DNA of 32,260 bases from Sphingobacterium sp. JB170. GTDB taxonomy: Bacteria; Bacteroidota; Bacteroidia; Sphingobacteriales; Sphingobacteriaceae. Numbering within the stretch: the stretch's first letter is position 1; each line of letters starts with the position of its first letter. The stretch is taken from positions 1 through 32,260 of the forward strand of contig NZ_FUKU01000048.1 in assembly GCF_900163865.1 (NCBI RefSeq). Direction: 5' to 3'. A program made the position numbers and the translations under genes. A model generated the notes under the pieces. The model did no database searches. It saw only the letters and a program-made list of their open reading frames with translations, and was not told where the DNA came from. Below are positions 10,989 through 20,170 of this stretch, one piece after another.

Positions 10989-11300
10989 GCACGCGTCGAA
11001 TACCCTTCATTTGTGCCTGCTGACGTTCAGGGATCGCTCTATGTGACAAATAAAACTGTCCAGAATGCCTCCTATCTTCGCGTTCAGTCGGTCCGTCTTG
11101 CTTATGACATTCCGCTGGCAGCGAATCACATTATCAAGGCCGCCACCGTTTATATCAATGGGCAAAACTTACATACATTCACCAAATATTCGGGTGTGTA
11201 TCCCGCCGTTAATGCCATTGGTAGCAATATTTTGCGTGCGGATTACAATTCTTATCAGTTGACACGCACTTTTACTGCCGGCGTAAATGTTCAGTTTTAA
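10989..11300 (+). pseudogene. SusC/RagA-type TonB-linked receptor, C-terminal stub
   Basis: Only the last 103 codons of an outer-membrane glycan importer remain. In frame from 10989 to the stop at 11298-11300 the sequence reads YPSFVPAD, NKTVQNASYLRVQSVRLAYDIP, VYINGQNLHTFTKYSGVYP and RTFTAGVNVQF. These are the hallmark final strands of SusC proteins (DASYLRLKNVxLGY, GxNLxTxTKYxG, terminal GVNVxF). An in-frame TAG lies at 10986-10988 and more stops follow upstream. The remaining 800 or so residues are absent, and the partner SusD gene that normally follows is also missing. It is on the plus strand, opposite to the sulfatases, so the locus has been rearranged or deleted on its 5' side. Confidence 0.8.
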
Positions 11301-11343
11301 ACCAGAAATCACAGATCGATTAAACTTTAAATGCTTATTAAAT

Positions 11344-11749
11344 ATGAATGACGATTTGAGCGATGTGGCAGAGCTGTTTCGAGAGTTTCAGAAAACCCGA
11401 TATTCGAAGGAACCTTATATCGAGGGGACGTGGTTAACCAAACATCACGGAAAAGACCAACGGTCGCAAACCGTGTGGTCTGTCGCTCTCCCAACTGGCA
11501 CATACACCTACCTTCCGGCGGCAGAAAATAACGATCAAAAAGTCTACAGATACGACGTGGTGGTCGCTGAAACGAATGATATATGGTCCTTACGGTCCCC
11601 GATACTCGGCGATCCTAGGGGAAAGTCACAATAATCTTTTTCAGGATAAAAATAGGAATTGGTGGGCGACCATATTTTTTAACCCAAGTGGAATAATGGG
11701 ACAACTGTTTCGGATTAATTACCGGCCAACAATAGTGCCGGTCGCGTGA
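11344..11749 (+). pseudogene. Glycoside hydrolase family 43-like remnant
   Basis: A broken plus-strand gene begins 43 bp after the SusC stub. The first part (YSKEPYIEGTWLTKHHGK) matches the GH43 element PYIEGAWMTKHNGKYYLQ. The stretch YRYDVVVAETNDIW follows in the same frame. After a shift near 11588 the frame continues PYGPRYSAILGESHNNLFQDKNRNWWATIFFNPSG to RPTIVP and a TGA at 11747-11749, resembling GH43 C-terminal strands (GHNNxFxDKxGNWW). The N-terminal catalytic blade is missing, and sequence after HHGK looks deleted or altered. It would have been a secreted arabinosidase, xylosidase or galactosidase-type enzyme. The family is moderately certain and the substrate unknown. Confidence 0.55.
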
Positions 11750-11882
11750 TAAAATGACCAATTAAAGCCAAAATTTATCCGTTAAGGTGACGGAATGTAA
11801 GTAGTACTTTGAAAACAATTTATTTTTCCAACCTTGAGCTCCAAGACTTTTATTGCATTCGATCACTTGTGCTGATCTTCCT

Positions 11883-11917
11883 AAAAGCGCCAAACACCGC
11901 TCAGGTTTGACGCTTTT
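11883..11917. terminator. Intrinsic terminator-like hairpin
   Basis: AAAAGCG-C-CAAAC (11883-11895) pairs with GTTTG-A-CGCTTTT (11905-11917): 13 bp with one mismatch and a 9-nt loop. The A-rich left and T-rich right edges make it usable in both directions. It lies between the plus-strand GH43 remnant and the minus-strand lyase region, where a bidirectional terminator is expected. Confidence 0.5.
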
Positions 11918-11952
11918 AACGGAAAATAGTTTGCAAACTATTTGTTAATTTC

Positions 11953-12066
11953 TTAATTAGGTATCCATTTTGCTGCACCTCGCATGTCGGTATACGGGGT
12001 GATGGTGCCTCGCGCATTGTTGGAAATAACGAGCTTTTCTACATTAAGAATTAACCCCTCAACAAA
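11953..12066 (-). pseudogene. C-terminal stub of a secreted protein, downstream of the lyase
   Basis: On the minus strand one frame reads FVEGLILNVEKLVISNN, then TITPYTDMRGAAKWIPN and a TAA at 11953-11955. It has no start codon and no upstream body; the lyase gene ends only 16 bp before it. The ending TDxRGxxKWxP resembles C-termini of secreted proteins in Bacteroidota pectin loci (DUF4957/DUF5123-like), recalled and not aligned. It is best read as the surviving tail of a deleted neighbour of the lyase. Coding character is suggested only by the clean frame and sensible residues. Confidence 0.4.
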
Positions 12067-12081
12067 ACAGCTAAAACTAAC

Positions 12082-14619
12082 TTACAATACAGCCCCACTC
12101 AAAACGTTAACCGTGCGTCGCATGCTATCACCTTGACTATCGGATACGATAAAATCAAACGAACCAATACCAGCGCCTGCGGGGTTAAACACAGCTTTAC
12201 TGCCGTTGATCTCCACATTACCATTCAATATATTTTCTATTTGAAATTGAGGATCGCTCGTAAAGCCGAGTGCGAGCTCACGCAAATCGACGACAATCTG
12301 TTTACCCAAATCAGCACTATAATGTGGCATCGACATCCACTGCAAGTAATCGTCTAATGCAGTATAGCCGTCACGATCCGAATCTTGGTTGGCATCCGAA
12401 AAGTCGCCCTTTTCTGAATGGAGGTTCGTTCCTTTGAGTTTCTCCCACCAATCTGGAAGGCCATCGTGATCACTATCCCAATTAGCCTCGCGCTTAACCT
12501 CAGGGTAATGTTCGTATCCGCCGACATCGTCTTGATGATCGGGAAAGCCCGGTTTACCCGAGATACTTCCTTTTGCGGAGTAGGTGCTGTCTAACGTCTC
12601 TTGAACGATTCGCTTATCGTGCTTATCGAGCGTAGGCTGCGTGTTGCCAACATCAGATAGGACTACTTTGTAAGCTAGGCGTGCGCTATGCGTTTTTACT
12701 TTTGGATCAAAAAACGGTTGGTTTACAAAAGTTTCATACGAGCTGGTATCGCCATTGGTGTACCGCGCTTTCCGACCTTTTTCTTGACTTTGTTCATCAA
12801 AATGCCCCGGCATTACGTTTCCTTGAAAGTAACAACGCTGCATTCCTTTCCCCACGTTCTCGTGATCGCCGATGAATGCGAAAAATTGGCTTGTCCCTGC
12901 TCCTGGTTTGTAGTAATTATTTACAAAATTCACTTCATGGGCGCCGCCGTCTGTGGCGCGAGCGCCCCAATTATACACGACATTGTTTCGAAGATCCAAT
13001 TTCCCAGTGTAAAAGCCGTCGCCACTAAGACCACCGGCGAGGCTCCAGTTCCTGCCGTAACAATGTGCTAAGAGATTATGGTGAAAACTTCCGATATCGC
13101 CACCAATACTGGCTGCATATCCATGCATTTTACCTTTTTCATATTTAGTATGTCCAGCTGAATTCAAAGCCTCAGAAATTATCGTACGCTGCAACGTGAT
13201 ATTATGGGCTCCGCGCGAGCTAAACCCCTCATCGATCGTCCAACTAATTGAACAGTGATCAACAATACTATAATTAGCACCCGTTAGCCCCATCCCGTCG
13301 GCCGTCTTACCAGCACCTAGCCTCACCCGCAGGTTTTGCACGACTACATCATTGCCGGTAAAACCAAATGGATTGCCTCGAATACAGATCCCACCGCCGG
13401 GCGCTGTCTGCCCGGCAATGCGGACATAAGGTTCGCTAAGTACCAAGCGCGATTGAAGCTCGATAACACCCGACACGCTGAACACAATTGTGCGTGGTCC
13501 TACCCGTTTTTCAACCGCCTCGCGCAGACTCCCCGGACCGCTATCATTTAAGTTTGTCACCACGACCACCACGCCACCACGACCACCGCGCGCATAGCGC
13601 CCGTATCCTTCGGCCTGAGGGAATGCCAATTGTGCAGGACGGAAATACCATACCTCGCCTTTTGTTTTCCCTGCCCCGCTAACTTGATCGACGCGCCAGT
13701 AATAGGTAAGCATGCTGTATGTATCACTTAACGCAAAGTGATCCACTTGTTGCGATCCTTTAAACTCTGGTGAATCTGGGGTAGCTTGTGCTACAGCGAG
13801 TGAATCGGTTCCGACATATAATTCATGACGGGTAACCCCTGGCGCACCTTTCCAGCTTAGCGTAATCCCATCACTTTGCGTTTCCACATGCTCATCAGCA
13901 TTTTTGGGGTACGATGAGTGCGCTAATTTCGCTGGATCTGCGGTGTTAATTTCAATACCGTTAATTATTAAATCCCTTGTCACTACGCCCGAGAGGTCGC
14001 CAGCTTCAAAGACGAGCACTACATCTTCATTCTTTTTAACGGTCAGCTGGGTATAGGCCACCGCAGCATCCACTTTTTTTAAAGCGCGTATACTTGGTAT
14101 TACTTTTTGCTGATTACCATTATGCGATATAATAATTGGACTAAATGTATTTCCCTCTGGGCTATGTGGAATGTTGTGATAAGTCAAAATGCTGTTTTCG
14201 CCTTCTGGCAGCCCGCTAATGCGCATTTCAATTCTCCCACCCACTGCTGCATCTTTTAATGTCAACCCGTCAGAAATCAAACGCGCAAAATTCGGCGAGC
14301 CCATTCCTGTTTTATACCACTCGGATGCAAGTTCACCCGATGAGGAATTGATTTTAGTAAACGTTATCTCGATCCCGCTAGCAGTAAAACTATCGGTCTG
14401 ACCAGGCTTCACCTTCCAGGACAAATACCCCGTCTGATTTGTTTCGGCGATTCTGCGGTTACTCTGGTCGATATCTATTTTTAATACAGGCTTCGTTTGC
14501 GATCGCCCTGCGTGCGCTAAACAAAGCAGGGTTAAAAAAACTAAATATCGAAAGCTGCTAGTAACTGATGATTTCTTACCTGTTAGTCTATATAGGAAAA
14601 CTCTTTTAACTTGGATCAT
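12082..14619 (-). CDS. Multidomain PL1-type pectate lyase-like protein
   Basis: Secreted 845-residue right-handed beta-helix protein, probably a polysaccharide lyase acting on pectin-type polyuronates. Residues 1-41 form a signal peptide. Residues about 45-235 are a beta-rich module I do not recognise, and 245-327 look fibronectin-III-like (LSWKGAPGVTRHELYVGTD, YYWRVDQVSG). The helix starts with AEGYGRYARGGRGG at 336-349, the usual entry of PL1 enzymes, and runs to about 700 with NNVVYNWG, NFVNNYYKPG and GGYEHYPEV. Residues 714-760 carry two Asp-rich calcium-type loops (DSDHDGLPDWWE, DSDRDGYTALDDYL). A short beta domain ends the chain. The gene is intact, unlike its neighbours. The substrate is inferred from family only; no biochemical specificity can be read here. 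Confidence 0.88.
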   Translation of the reverse strand: MIQVKRVFLYRLTGKKSSVTSSFRYLVFLTLLCLAHAGRSQTKPVLKIDIDQSNRRIAETNQTGYLSWKVKPGQTDSFTASGIEITFTKINSSSGELASEWYKTGMGSPNFARLISDGLTLKDAAVGGRIEMRISGLPEGENSILTYHNIPHSPEGNTFSPIIISHNGNQQKVIPSIRALKKVDAAVAYTQLTVKKNEDVVLVFEAGDLSGVVTRDLIINGIEINTADPAKLAHSSYPKNADEHVETQSDGITLSWKGAPGVTRHELYVGTDSLAVAQATPDSPEFKGSQQVDHFALSDTYSMLTYYWRVDQVSGAGKTKGEVWYFRPAQLAFPQAEGYGRYARGGRGGVVVVVTNLNDSGPGSLREAVEKRVGPRTIVFSVSGVIELQSRLVLSEPYVRIAGQTAPGGGICIRGNPFGFTGNDVVVQNLRVRLGAGKTADGMGLTGANYSIVDHCSISWTIDEGFSSRGAHNITLQRTIISEALNSAGHTKYEKGKMHGYAASIGGDIGSFHHNLLAHCYGRNWSLAGGLSGDGFYTGKLDLRNNVVYNWGARATDGGAHEVNFVNNYYKPGAGTSQFFAFIGDHENVGKGMQRCYFQGNVMPGHFDEQSQEKGRKARYTNGDTSSYETFVNQPFFDPKVKTHSARLAYKVVLSDVGNTQPTLDKHDKRIVQETLDSTYSAKGSISGKPGFPDHQDDVGGYEHYPEVKREANWDSDHDGLPDWWEKLKGTNLHSEKGDFSDANQDSDRDGYTALDDYLQWMSMPHYSADLGKQIVVDLRELALGFTSDPQFQIENILNGNVEINGSKAVFNPAGAGIGSFDFIVSDSQGDSMRRTVNVLSGAVL

Positions 14620-14635
14620 ATTCTACGTTCGTATT

Positions 14636-14643
14636 CAAATATA
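14636..14643 (-). promoter_or_regulatory. Possible -7 box of the lyase gene
   Basis: TATATTTG on the minus strand fits the Bacteroidota -7 motif TAnnTTTG and lies 16 bp before the lyase ATG. The -33 region has only a TTTT/TTTA match at roughly the right distance. The leader would be about ten bases. Confidence 0.35.
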
Positions 14644-14924
14644 AAAGGTATTAATCATTGTAAAATATAACATATTAACCAATGTTTGTAGGATTTAGCC
14701 TTACCCCCACATCGGATCGCATTATATCATTTTGTGGACAAGTTTAATTTTGTTTTATGCGATCCAGATTACGGAAATTTTAAAAGTGCTCTTCATTATT
14801 TTTCGGCTCGTGGGACAGTCTTCTTTCCAGCATATGCCTCTTTTTCTCTGAACGGTGCGGCCGCCAACACGAACTATATATGTTTGTCAACACGATAGAA
14901 TAGTCCCGTTGGTAACGGTATTAA

Positions 14925-15210
14925 AAAGGCTTTATGTAAATAATGCTATTAAACACACCGCTCCTAGTCAGATCATTATTCAATTGTTGAGGAAATTGAA
15001 AATTATATTATTACCGATGAGGATGACGGCGTGGGATTTGACGTAACCAAGGCTAAAGACAATAATTCGGCAGGTTTGATTAATATTCAAACGCGAATAG
15101 GCTTTCTAAAAGGAACATTCCATTTACAATCGCAATCCCAAGTCGGAACCAGCGTAGAAATTTCGTTTTCTAAAATTAATGTTTGTGATAAAGATCACAA
15201 TCACCGATGA
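14925..15210 (+). pseudogene. Histidine kinase ATPase-domain remnant (NarL-type partner)
   Basis: Only the C-terminal ATP-binding domain of a sensor kinase survives. One frame gives LYVNNAIKHTAPSQIIIQLL (N box). After a shift near 15000 the next gives EDDGVGFD (G1 box), AGLINIQTRIGFLKGTF (G2 region) and GTSVEISFSKIN, ending at a TGA at 15208-15210. Stops interrupt the sequence upstream, and no transmembrane or dimerisation domain was found between the lyase start and this point. The box pattern is that of HisKA_3 kinases, which pair with LuxR/NarL regulators. The overlap with the regulator start at 15179 is typical of such pairs. Confidence 0.75.
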
Positions 15211-15815
15211 TCATCCTCTCCTGCTCGAGCGGCTGAAAAACATACTTTCGAAAGAAGATTCATTTAAAGTTGTAGGATATTTCCCTGCTGCTACGACGAT
15301 GCGAACAGCTCTTCCGAATCCCCCCCGTTGATGTCCTCCTTTTGGATATGAACCTTCCAGATGCCAATAGTGTTGAGCACATAACACCGCTAAAATCGAA
15401 ATATCAAAAAATGGCTATTATAATCATTAGTGTACACGACGAATACGTGGTAATCAACAGCGCATTGCTAGAGGGATCGCGGTTATGTTCCAAAAAACAC
15501 CTCTGTGGAAGATATCATCACTGGTATCCATGAAATTGTCCAAGGAAAAAGGTTTCTATGCTTGCAAACCGAAAGCATTTTTGAAAAAAAGGAAAAAAAT
15601 GGATTGTATAGCGTACCAAAATTAACCCATAGGGAAAAAGAAGTTCTATCAGAAGCTGCGACGAGGCCAACACAGCACAAATTGCTGAGAAGCTATTTAT
15701 AAGCCCGCATACGGTGGAGAGTCTTCGCAAGAATCTGATTGAGAATTTCGGGACTAAGAACCTTAGTATTATCGTTAAACTAGCCATTGAATACGGCCTG
15801 ATTTCCGCCAAGTAG
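15179..15815 (+). pseudogene. LuxR/NarL-family response regulator, multiply frameshifted
   Basis: The whole regulator can be followed across three frames. A receiver start (ITITDDHPLLLERLKNIL) is followed by VDVLLLDMNLPD with the phospho-accepting Asp, then IIIISVHDEY. After a shift comes YVPKNTSVEDIITGI and LTHREKEVLSEAA. After another shift the DNA-binding helix-turn-helix reads AQIAEKLFISPHTVESLRKNL and ends GLISAK, stop at 15813-15815. The shifts lie at a seven-C run (15320-15326), near 15480 and near 15660-15672. Its length and domains are otherwise complete, so loss is fairly recent. It was cotranscribed with the kinase remnant. Confidence 0.85.
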
Positions 15816-15985
15816 GATTTGAAAGCAAAACCACTGCTTTCGGGATAACACTATTTTTTACTTTTTTTTTACCTTTGGCAAATTATTTTATTTCTATATG
15901 CACTTTTTGAACAAATTAATACGTCGAAAGTAACCAGATTTTGAAACGAGTAGCTTGTTTCATGAGATATATTAAAAATCACAAA

Positions 15986-16669
15986 ATGAAAAATATTAAA
16001 ATATTTTTTCAGCTTTTAACCCTGAGTTTCACATGCTGCTTACTCACGAGCTGCTTTGACTTTGTTGAAGACATCGACCTAAATGATAACGGATCGGGTA
16101 CGATTAAGGCAACGCTGAACCTTAGTAAAAGCAGCACAAAAGTGGCTTCGCTGATGAAATTAAAAAGTGTCAATGGCATTAAAATCCCGACCAAGGAACA
16201 GATAAGATCGGAGACCGAAGATATGATTCGCATTTTAAAAAACACGGAGGGCATTAGTCAAGTACAGTATAACCTAGATTTCAAAAATTATATTGCGACT
16301 GTTTCCTGTAGCTTCACTTCAATTAATGCCTTGAATGCTTTCAGCAAGGCATTAGGAACGCATTTCAAAAGCTCACTTGGAAACAACAACAGTTATCACT
16401 ACAATATAAAAGCAGGTACATTCACCCGATCATACACTTATTCAGCTTCAATAGGCAAAGAATACGCAAAAATTTCACAAAACGACAAGAAATATTTTGA
16501 TGATGCATACTATACCCAAATCATTCGATTTAATAAATCTGTAAAATCTCAAATGCATACTAATGCGAAGGTATCCAGTAATGCAAAGGCTGTGTTCTTG
16601 AAACTAAAAGCAACCGATCTGGTTAGCGGAAAAGCGTCACTAGCAAATACTATTTTTTTAAACAATTAA
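15986..16669 (+). CDS. Lipoprotein of unknown function, first gene of a three-gene envelope module
   Basis: A 227-residue protein not assigned to a named family. The start was set at the ATG 15986, which begins a standard lipoprotein signal (MKNIKIFFQLL, lipobox LLTSC); an upstream in-frame ATG at 15941 only adds 15 residues with no function. After the Cys comes FDFVEDIDLNDNGSGTI, reminiscent of LppM-type beta domains where a lipoprotein strand ends in DGSG. A helical region (KEQIRSETEDMIRILKN) and a low-complexity basic C-terminus rich in Ser, Lys and Asn follow. It is probably anchored to the inner or outer membrane facing the periplasm. The next gene starts 7 bp after its stop. A TACCTTTG at 15870-15877 could be its -7 box. 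Function unknown. Confidence 0.8.
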   Translation: MKNIKIFFQLLTLSFTCCLLTSCFDFVEDIDLNDNGSGTIKATLNLSKSSTKVASLMKLKSVNGIKIPTKEQIRSETEDMIRILKNTEGISQVQYNLDFKNYIATVSCSFTSINALNAFSKALGTHFKSSLGNNNSYHYNIKAGTFTRSYTYSASIGKEYAKISQNDKKYFDDAYYTQIIRFNKSVKSQMHTNAKVSSNAKAVFLKLKATDLVSGKASLANTIFLNN

Positions 16670-16676
16670 CGATAAC

Positions 16677-18674
16677 ATGAATATAAAAGTTTTAGCTTTC
16701 TTAGCGATACTGGCAATTACTACAATTACGGCAAAGGCACAGGAGTTGACCGGTAAGATACCGGCGCACGCACAACTTGTGGTTTCCATTAATAATAAAG
16801 CTATTGTAGAGCACAGCTCGATGGAGCTCCTAAACGAAACGTTAACGAAGTTAGGCGCTTTTGATCAACAGAATATCGATGAAGTAAGTTATATGCCCGA
16901 AAACCTAATGGAATCAGACATTGATCTTGATCGGCAAGCATATATATATCGAACCATTAACGATAGTTTGTATTATCTGGGGATATTGCTTCCGTTGAAA
17001 GCTAACCAACAGGTAGGTCAAAAAATGTTTTCCAAGTTTCAAGAACTACCTGAAATTAATGGATACCAACGAAGAATTTCTAGTGACGGCAAAACCCATG
17101 CTGCTTGGAATGATGAATCTTTACTCGTCTTGACGGGAGAACTACGTAGCGATTATTTTGATAATAAAGCGATAGCGAACCGCTATAATATTGAATTAGA
17201 CAATGCTACAACTTCTTCACGGACTAACAATTATTCGGGCACCGACGCTTTCGTTTTGACTGATAGCACCGATGCTACCGGGATGGAAATTGACTTTGAT
17301 GAGGATACGGTAACAGCCCCAGTGGATTCTGTGTTTGATTTGGAAACTGCCGCTGCAGACGCTATATCGAGTGATACCCTTGAAGATGTGGAAGATTATG
17401 TAGATGCGGCACCTGAGGAAGACGTTTCTTATCTCTGGGATAACGAGCCGGGTTCCTCCACTTTAGCGTATCAGGCTCGAGAAGCAAAAAACGACTCCAT
17501 TAAGAACGAATTGCTGATAAACTGGTTATCCCAGGATTTCACAGATTATTTGGAACCAGCTGACAACCTAGCTAAAAACAAATCGATAAGACTAAAAAAT
17601 AATAAACATTTAATCCGTGTATGGATCTCGAACCTAGACGAACTATATAGTGATGCACTACCCTACGACATCGTAAAAATTGCCTACGGTGTAGATATGA
17701 AAAACTTAAAATATGGTTACCAGGCCGCCACATTGGATCTAATCCAAGATAAATACAACATTAAAATACGGGGGACCGCGGAGCTTGACGCTGAAACTGC
17801 ACGAATTTTCGATGGGATTTATTCTAATAAAATGAATAAAAAATTCAAAAAGTACATTCCTGAAAATCATCTTGCCTACGGATCAGTTAATATAAGTACG
17901 GAGGGATATTTGAAACAATTACCAGGATTAATCTCCCGCTGGTATGCCCCTTTGCTGGGAGAAAATGGTGAGCTTTTGAAATTGGCTGCGACAGCTGTAG
18001 AGATTGGACTAGACGAAAAGGCGATCGGGAAATTAAAGCGGGGGGACGACGTTTTCTTCCTTAACGACTTGCGGAAGGTAGAAAAGGAATATATTGCCTA
18101 TGAGTACGATGAGAATTACGAATATCAAGAAGTAACAAAAACGAAAGATGAGTACGTTCCGAGCTTCCTATGGATGTTCACTTCGAAAGATCATCGATTT
18201 TTCAAAAAAATACTTGATCTAGGTATAAATAAACATGAAGTTAGTTTAGACGGCGATATTTATACCATCGAGAAGCCAAATAACATGGATCCGATCTATA
18301 TCTACTTCAAGAAAGATATTGTATTTGTAGGTAGTGACGCTGAACAGATTTCTGCAATTCAAGAAAACCGCTTTAATTCCAGTAGAAATGCCAAAGTAAA
18401 GAAAGATATCTTTTCTAACCAGCTCAATTTAATAGTACACGCTGCTGAAATTCCTGACGTTGTCCGTCAACTAGAAATCCCAGTTACAGCGTCTTGGGGG
18501 CAAACCCTACAAGATCTCTCTACATATGGAGATCTTCAATTAAAATCTAACATGAAGGGGAAAAATAGCGTGTATGGCGAGCTGTCAATAGAACTTCCAA
18601 AAGCAGATAAAAATGGGCTCCAGTATGTGCTAAAACATGTTATTGAAAACCTAGATGGAACCATCGAAAAATAA
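16677..18674 (+). CDS. Large secreted DUF4836-like protein of unknown function
   Basis: A 665-residue exported protein with signal peptide MNIKVLAFLAILAITTITAKAQ. The mature start (KIPAHAQLVVSINNKAIVEHS) resembles the opening of DUF4836 proteins (IPxDAxxVVSIN), as does the end (YGDLQLKSNMKGKNSVYGELSIEL); this is recall, not a search result. Residues about 185-265 form a strikingly acidic, Thr/Ser/Ala-rich linker (for example DTLEDVEDYVDAAPEEDVS), separating an N-terminal domain of about 180 residues from a C-terminal domain of about 400. No catalytic motif was recognised. It sits in the middle of the module, 7 and 6 bp from its neighbours. The acidic linker suggests calcium binding or a flexible spacer, which is speculative. 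Confidence 0.85.
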   Translation: MNIKVLAFLAILAITTITAKAQELTGKIPAHAQLVVSINNKAIVEHSSMELLNETLTKLGAFDQQNIDEVSYMPENLMESDIDLDRQAYIYRTINDSLYYLGILLPLKANQQVGQKMFSKFQELPEINGYQRRISSDGKTHAAWNDESLLVLTGELRSDYFDNKAIANRYNIELDNATTSSRTNNYSGTDAFVLTDSTDATGMEIDFDEDTVTAPVDSVFDLETAAADAISSDTLEDVEDYVDAAPEEDVSYLWDNEPGSSTLAYQAREAKNDSIKNELLINWLSQDFTDYLEPADNLAKNKSIRLKNNKHLIRVWISNLDELYSDALPYDIVKIAYGVDMKNLKYGYQAATLDLIQDKYNIKIRGTAELDAETARIFDGIYSNKMNKKFKKYIPENHLAYGSVNISTEGYLKQLPGLISRWYAPLLGENGELLKLAATAVEIGLDEKAIGKLKRGDDVFFLNDLRKVEKEYIAYEYDENYEYQEVTKTKDEYVPSFLWMFTSKDHRFFKKILDLGINKHEVSLDGDIYTIEKPNNMDPIYIYFKKDIVFVGSDAEQISAIQENRFNSSRNAKVKKDIFSNQLNLIVHAAEIPDVVRQLEIPVTASWGQTLQDLSTYGDLQLKSNMKGKNSVYGELSIELPKADKNGLQYVLKHVIENLDGTIEK

Positions 18675-18680
18675 CTGTTA

Positions 18681-19949
18681 ATGAAAAAGACCGCTATCAT
18701 ATTAGGTATACTATTAATTTTGATTTTTGGTTCTATCTGGACACTATATACTGTTCGACAACACAAAATGGACCTACAGTACGTCAGTAAATCGAGCACA
18801 AGTATTTTATCAATTGCAGTTGACGACTTGATACTTGACAACCTGTGGTATCTGTCTTCGAAACCTAAGAATTCTGCGGGCATAAAAACAGATAATGAAC
18901 AGATAAAAGGCTTCATATTCGACGCCGGAATACTACTTCCGGCTCGAATATATTTATTCGGTATGCCCTCGCAGGATGGACAGTTTTATGGAATATTACC
19001 GATAAATAACTTCGATAAATGCTTTTCATTTTTCGCGAGCAATTACCCTAAGAAAATCAACTTTATCGACAAACAAAAATCAATTGTCAGTGTCAGTTTG
19101 AATAAACGACTTAAGGTGATATTTAACAATGAACATCTAGTTTATCAGGTAGATTTTGACGAGAACGAGGGATTCGGTAATCTAAAAACCTTACTAATGA
19201 AGCCTGAGGATTGGTCACAGGTCCGCACCCTTGAAGGCTTCCAGCAACTGAAATCTAAAAAACACCTCACCTACGTACAAGAAGATGGCGGATTAGAACT
19301 AGAAGCCACTGTGAAGAAAAACCTTACCGAAATTAACGGCACTTGGCAGTTAAAACAAGAACTTGGTGATGAGTTTCTTGTACGGGACATTGATACACTC
19401 CAGCAAACGTTAACATTTTGGAGCGTACTCCCGCTTCAAGAGACACCGACACTGGCACGTCTGATGCAGAAATACACCGGACTTGATGCTCAGCAGCTCG
19501 ATACGAACTACGCTAATTATTTTGATTTGCAAGTAAAAAGTGATTCTGTTGTTCAAAACGATTCATCGATTACCTACGCATACGACGATGAATTCAACCC
19601 TATTGAAGAGCTCCACGTACAACACAATCATGTTCCAAACATTGTACACGTGTGGAAATGCAATGAATCCATTCAAGACTCGATGCCGGATAAAATGTTT
19701 TATAGGTTTCATAAAGAAAATATCGGCACGTATTTTCTAAATACAACGCTGGATTCTTTATCAACTCCGGTTACGAGTAAGGAAACACCTTATCCATTAT
19801 ATTGCTTTGTCGATTTTCGGACATGGCCAGAACAGTGGAATGTGTCTTTATTTAAGAAACTCAAAGCGCATAGTCTGAAAGCGAGAATCGGCACTAAGCA
19901 GAAAAATAAAAGCACATTATCGATAAAAGGGGAAATCCATTATCAATAA
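18681..19949 (+). CDS. Membrane-anchored protein of unknown function, third gene of the module
   Basis: A 422-residue protein with one N-terminal transmembrane segment (IILGILLILIFGSIWTLYTV) and no lipobox or clear cleavage site, so the rest should be exposed in the periplasm. The opening of the soluble part (YVSKSSTSILSIAVDDLILDN) loosely parallels the IPAHAQLVVSINNKAI opening of the preceding gene, hinting that the two are distant relatives. It has many aromatic and charged residues and no recognised motif. It starts 6 bp after the preceding stop and is clearly cotranscribed. No function is assigned. Confidence 0.82.
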   Translation: MKKTAIILGILLILIFGSIWTLYTVRQHKMDLQYVSKSSTSILSIAVDDLILDNLWYLSSKPKNSAGIKTDNEQIKGFIFDAGILLPARIYLFGMPSQDGQFYGILPINNFDKCFSFFASNYPKKINFIDKQKSIVSVSLNKRLKVIFNNEHLVYQVDFDENEGFGNLKTLLMKPEDWSQVRTLEGFQQLKSKKHLTYVQEDGGLELEATVKKNLTEINGTWQLKQELGDEFLVRDIDTLQQTLTFWSVLPLQETPTLARLMQKYTGLDAQQLDTNYANYFDLQVKSDSVVQNDSSITYAYDDEFNPIEELHVQHNHVPNIVHVWKCNESIQDSMPDKMFYRFHKENIGTYFLNTTLDSLSTPVTSKETPYPLYCFVDFRTWPEQWNVSLFKKLKAHSLKARIGTKQKNKSTLSIKGEIHYQ

Positions 19950-20170
19950 ATATGCATTAATGGCCTTGCGTGAAGTAAAAGGCTGCCAATTATGTTTTAC
20001 CGTACATTATTTACCTAGAAGAATGAAACGATACGCCTTGTTATTAATTTTTTCTTGGTTAACCCTTTTTCACCCGCGCGCAGCAAGAACACCCAGCGTT
20101 TGCACTCGATGTTTACAACCAATTTCTTATCTTGATCGCTCATTGTACGATACTATAAAAAATGTAAGAA

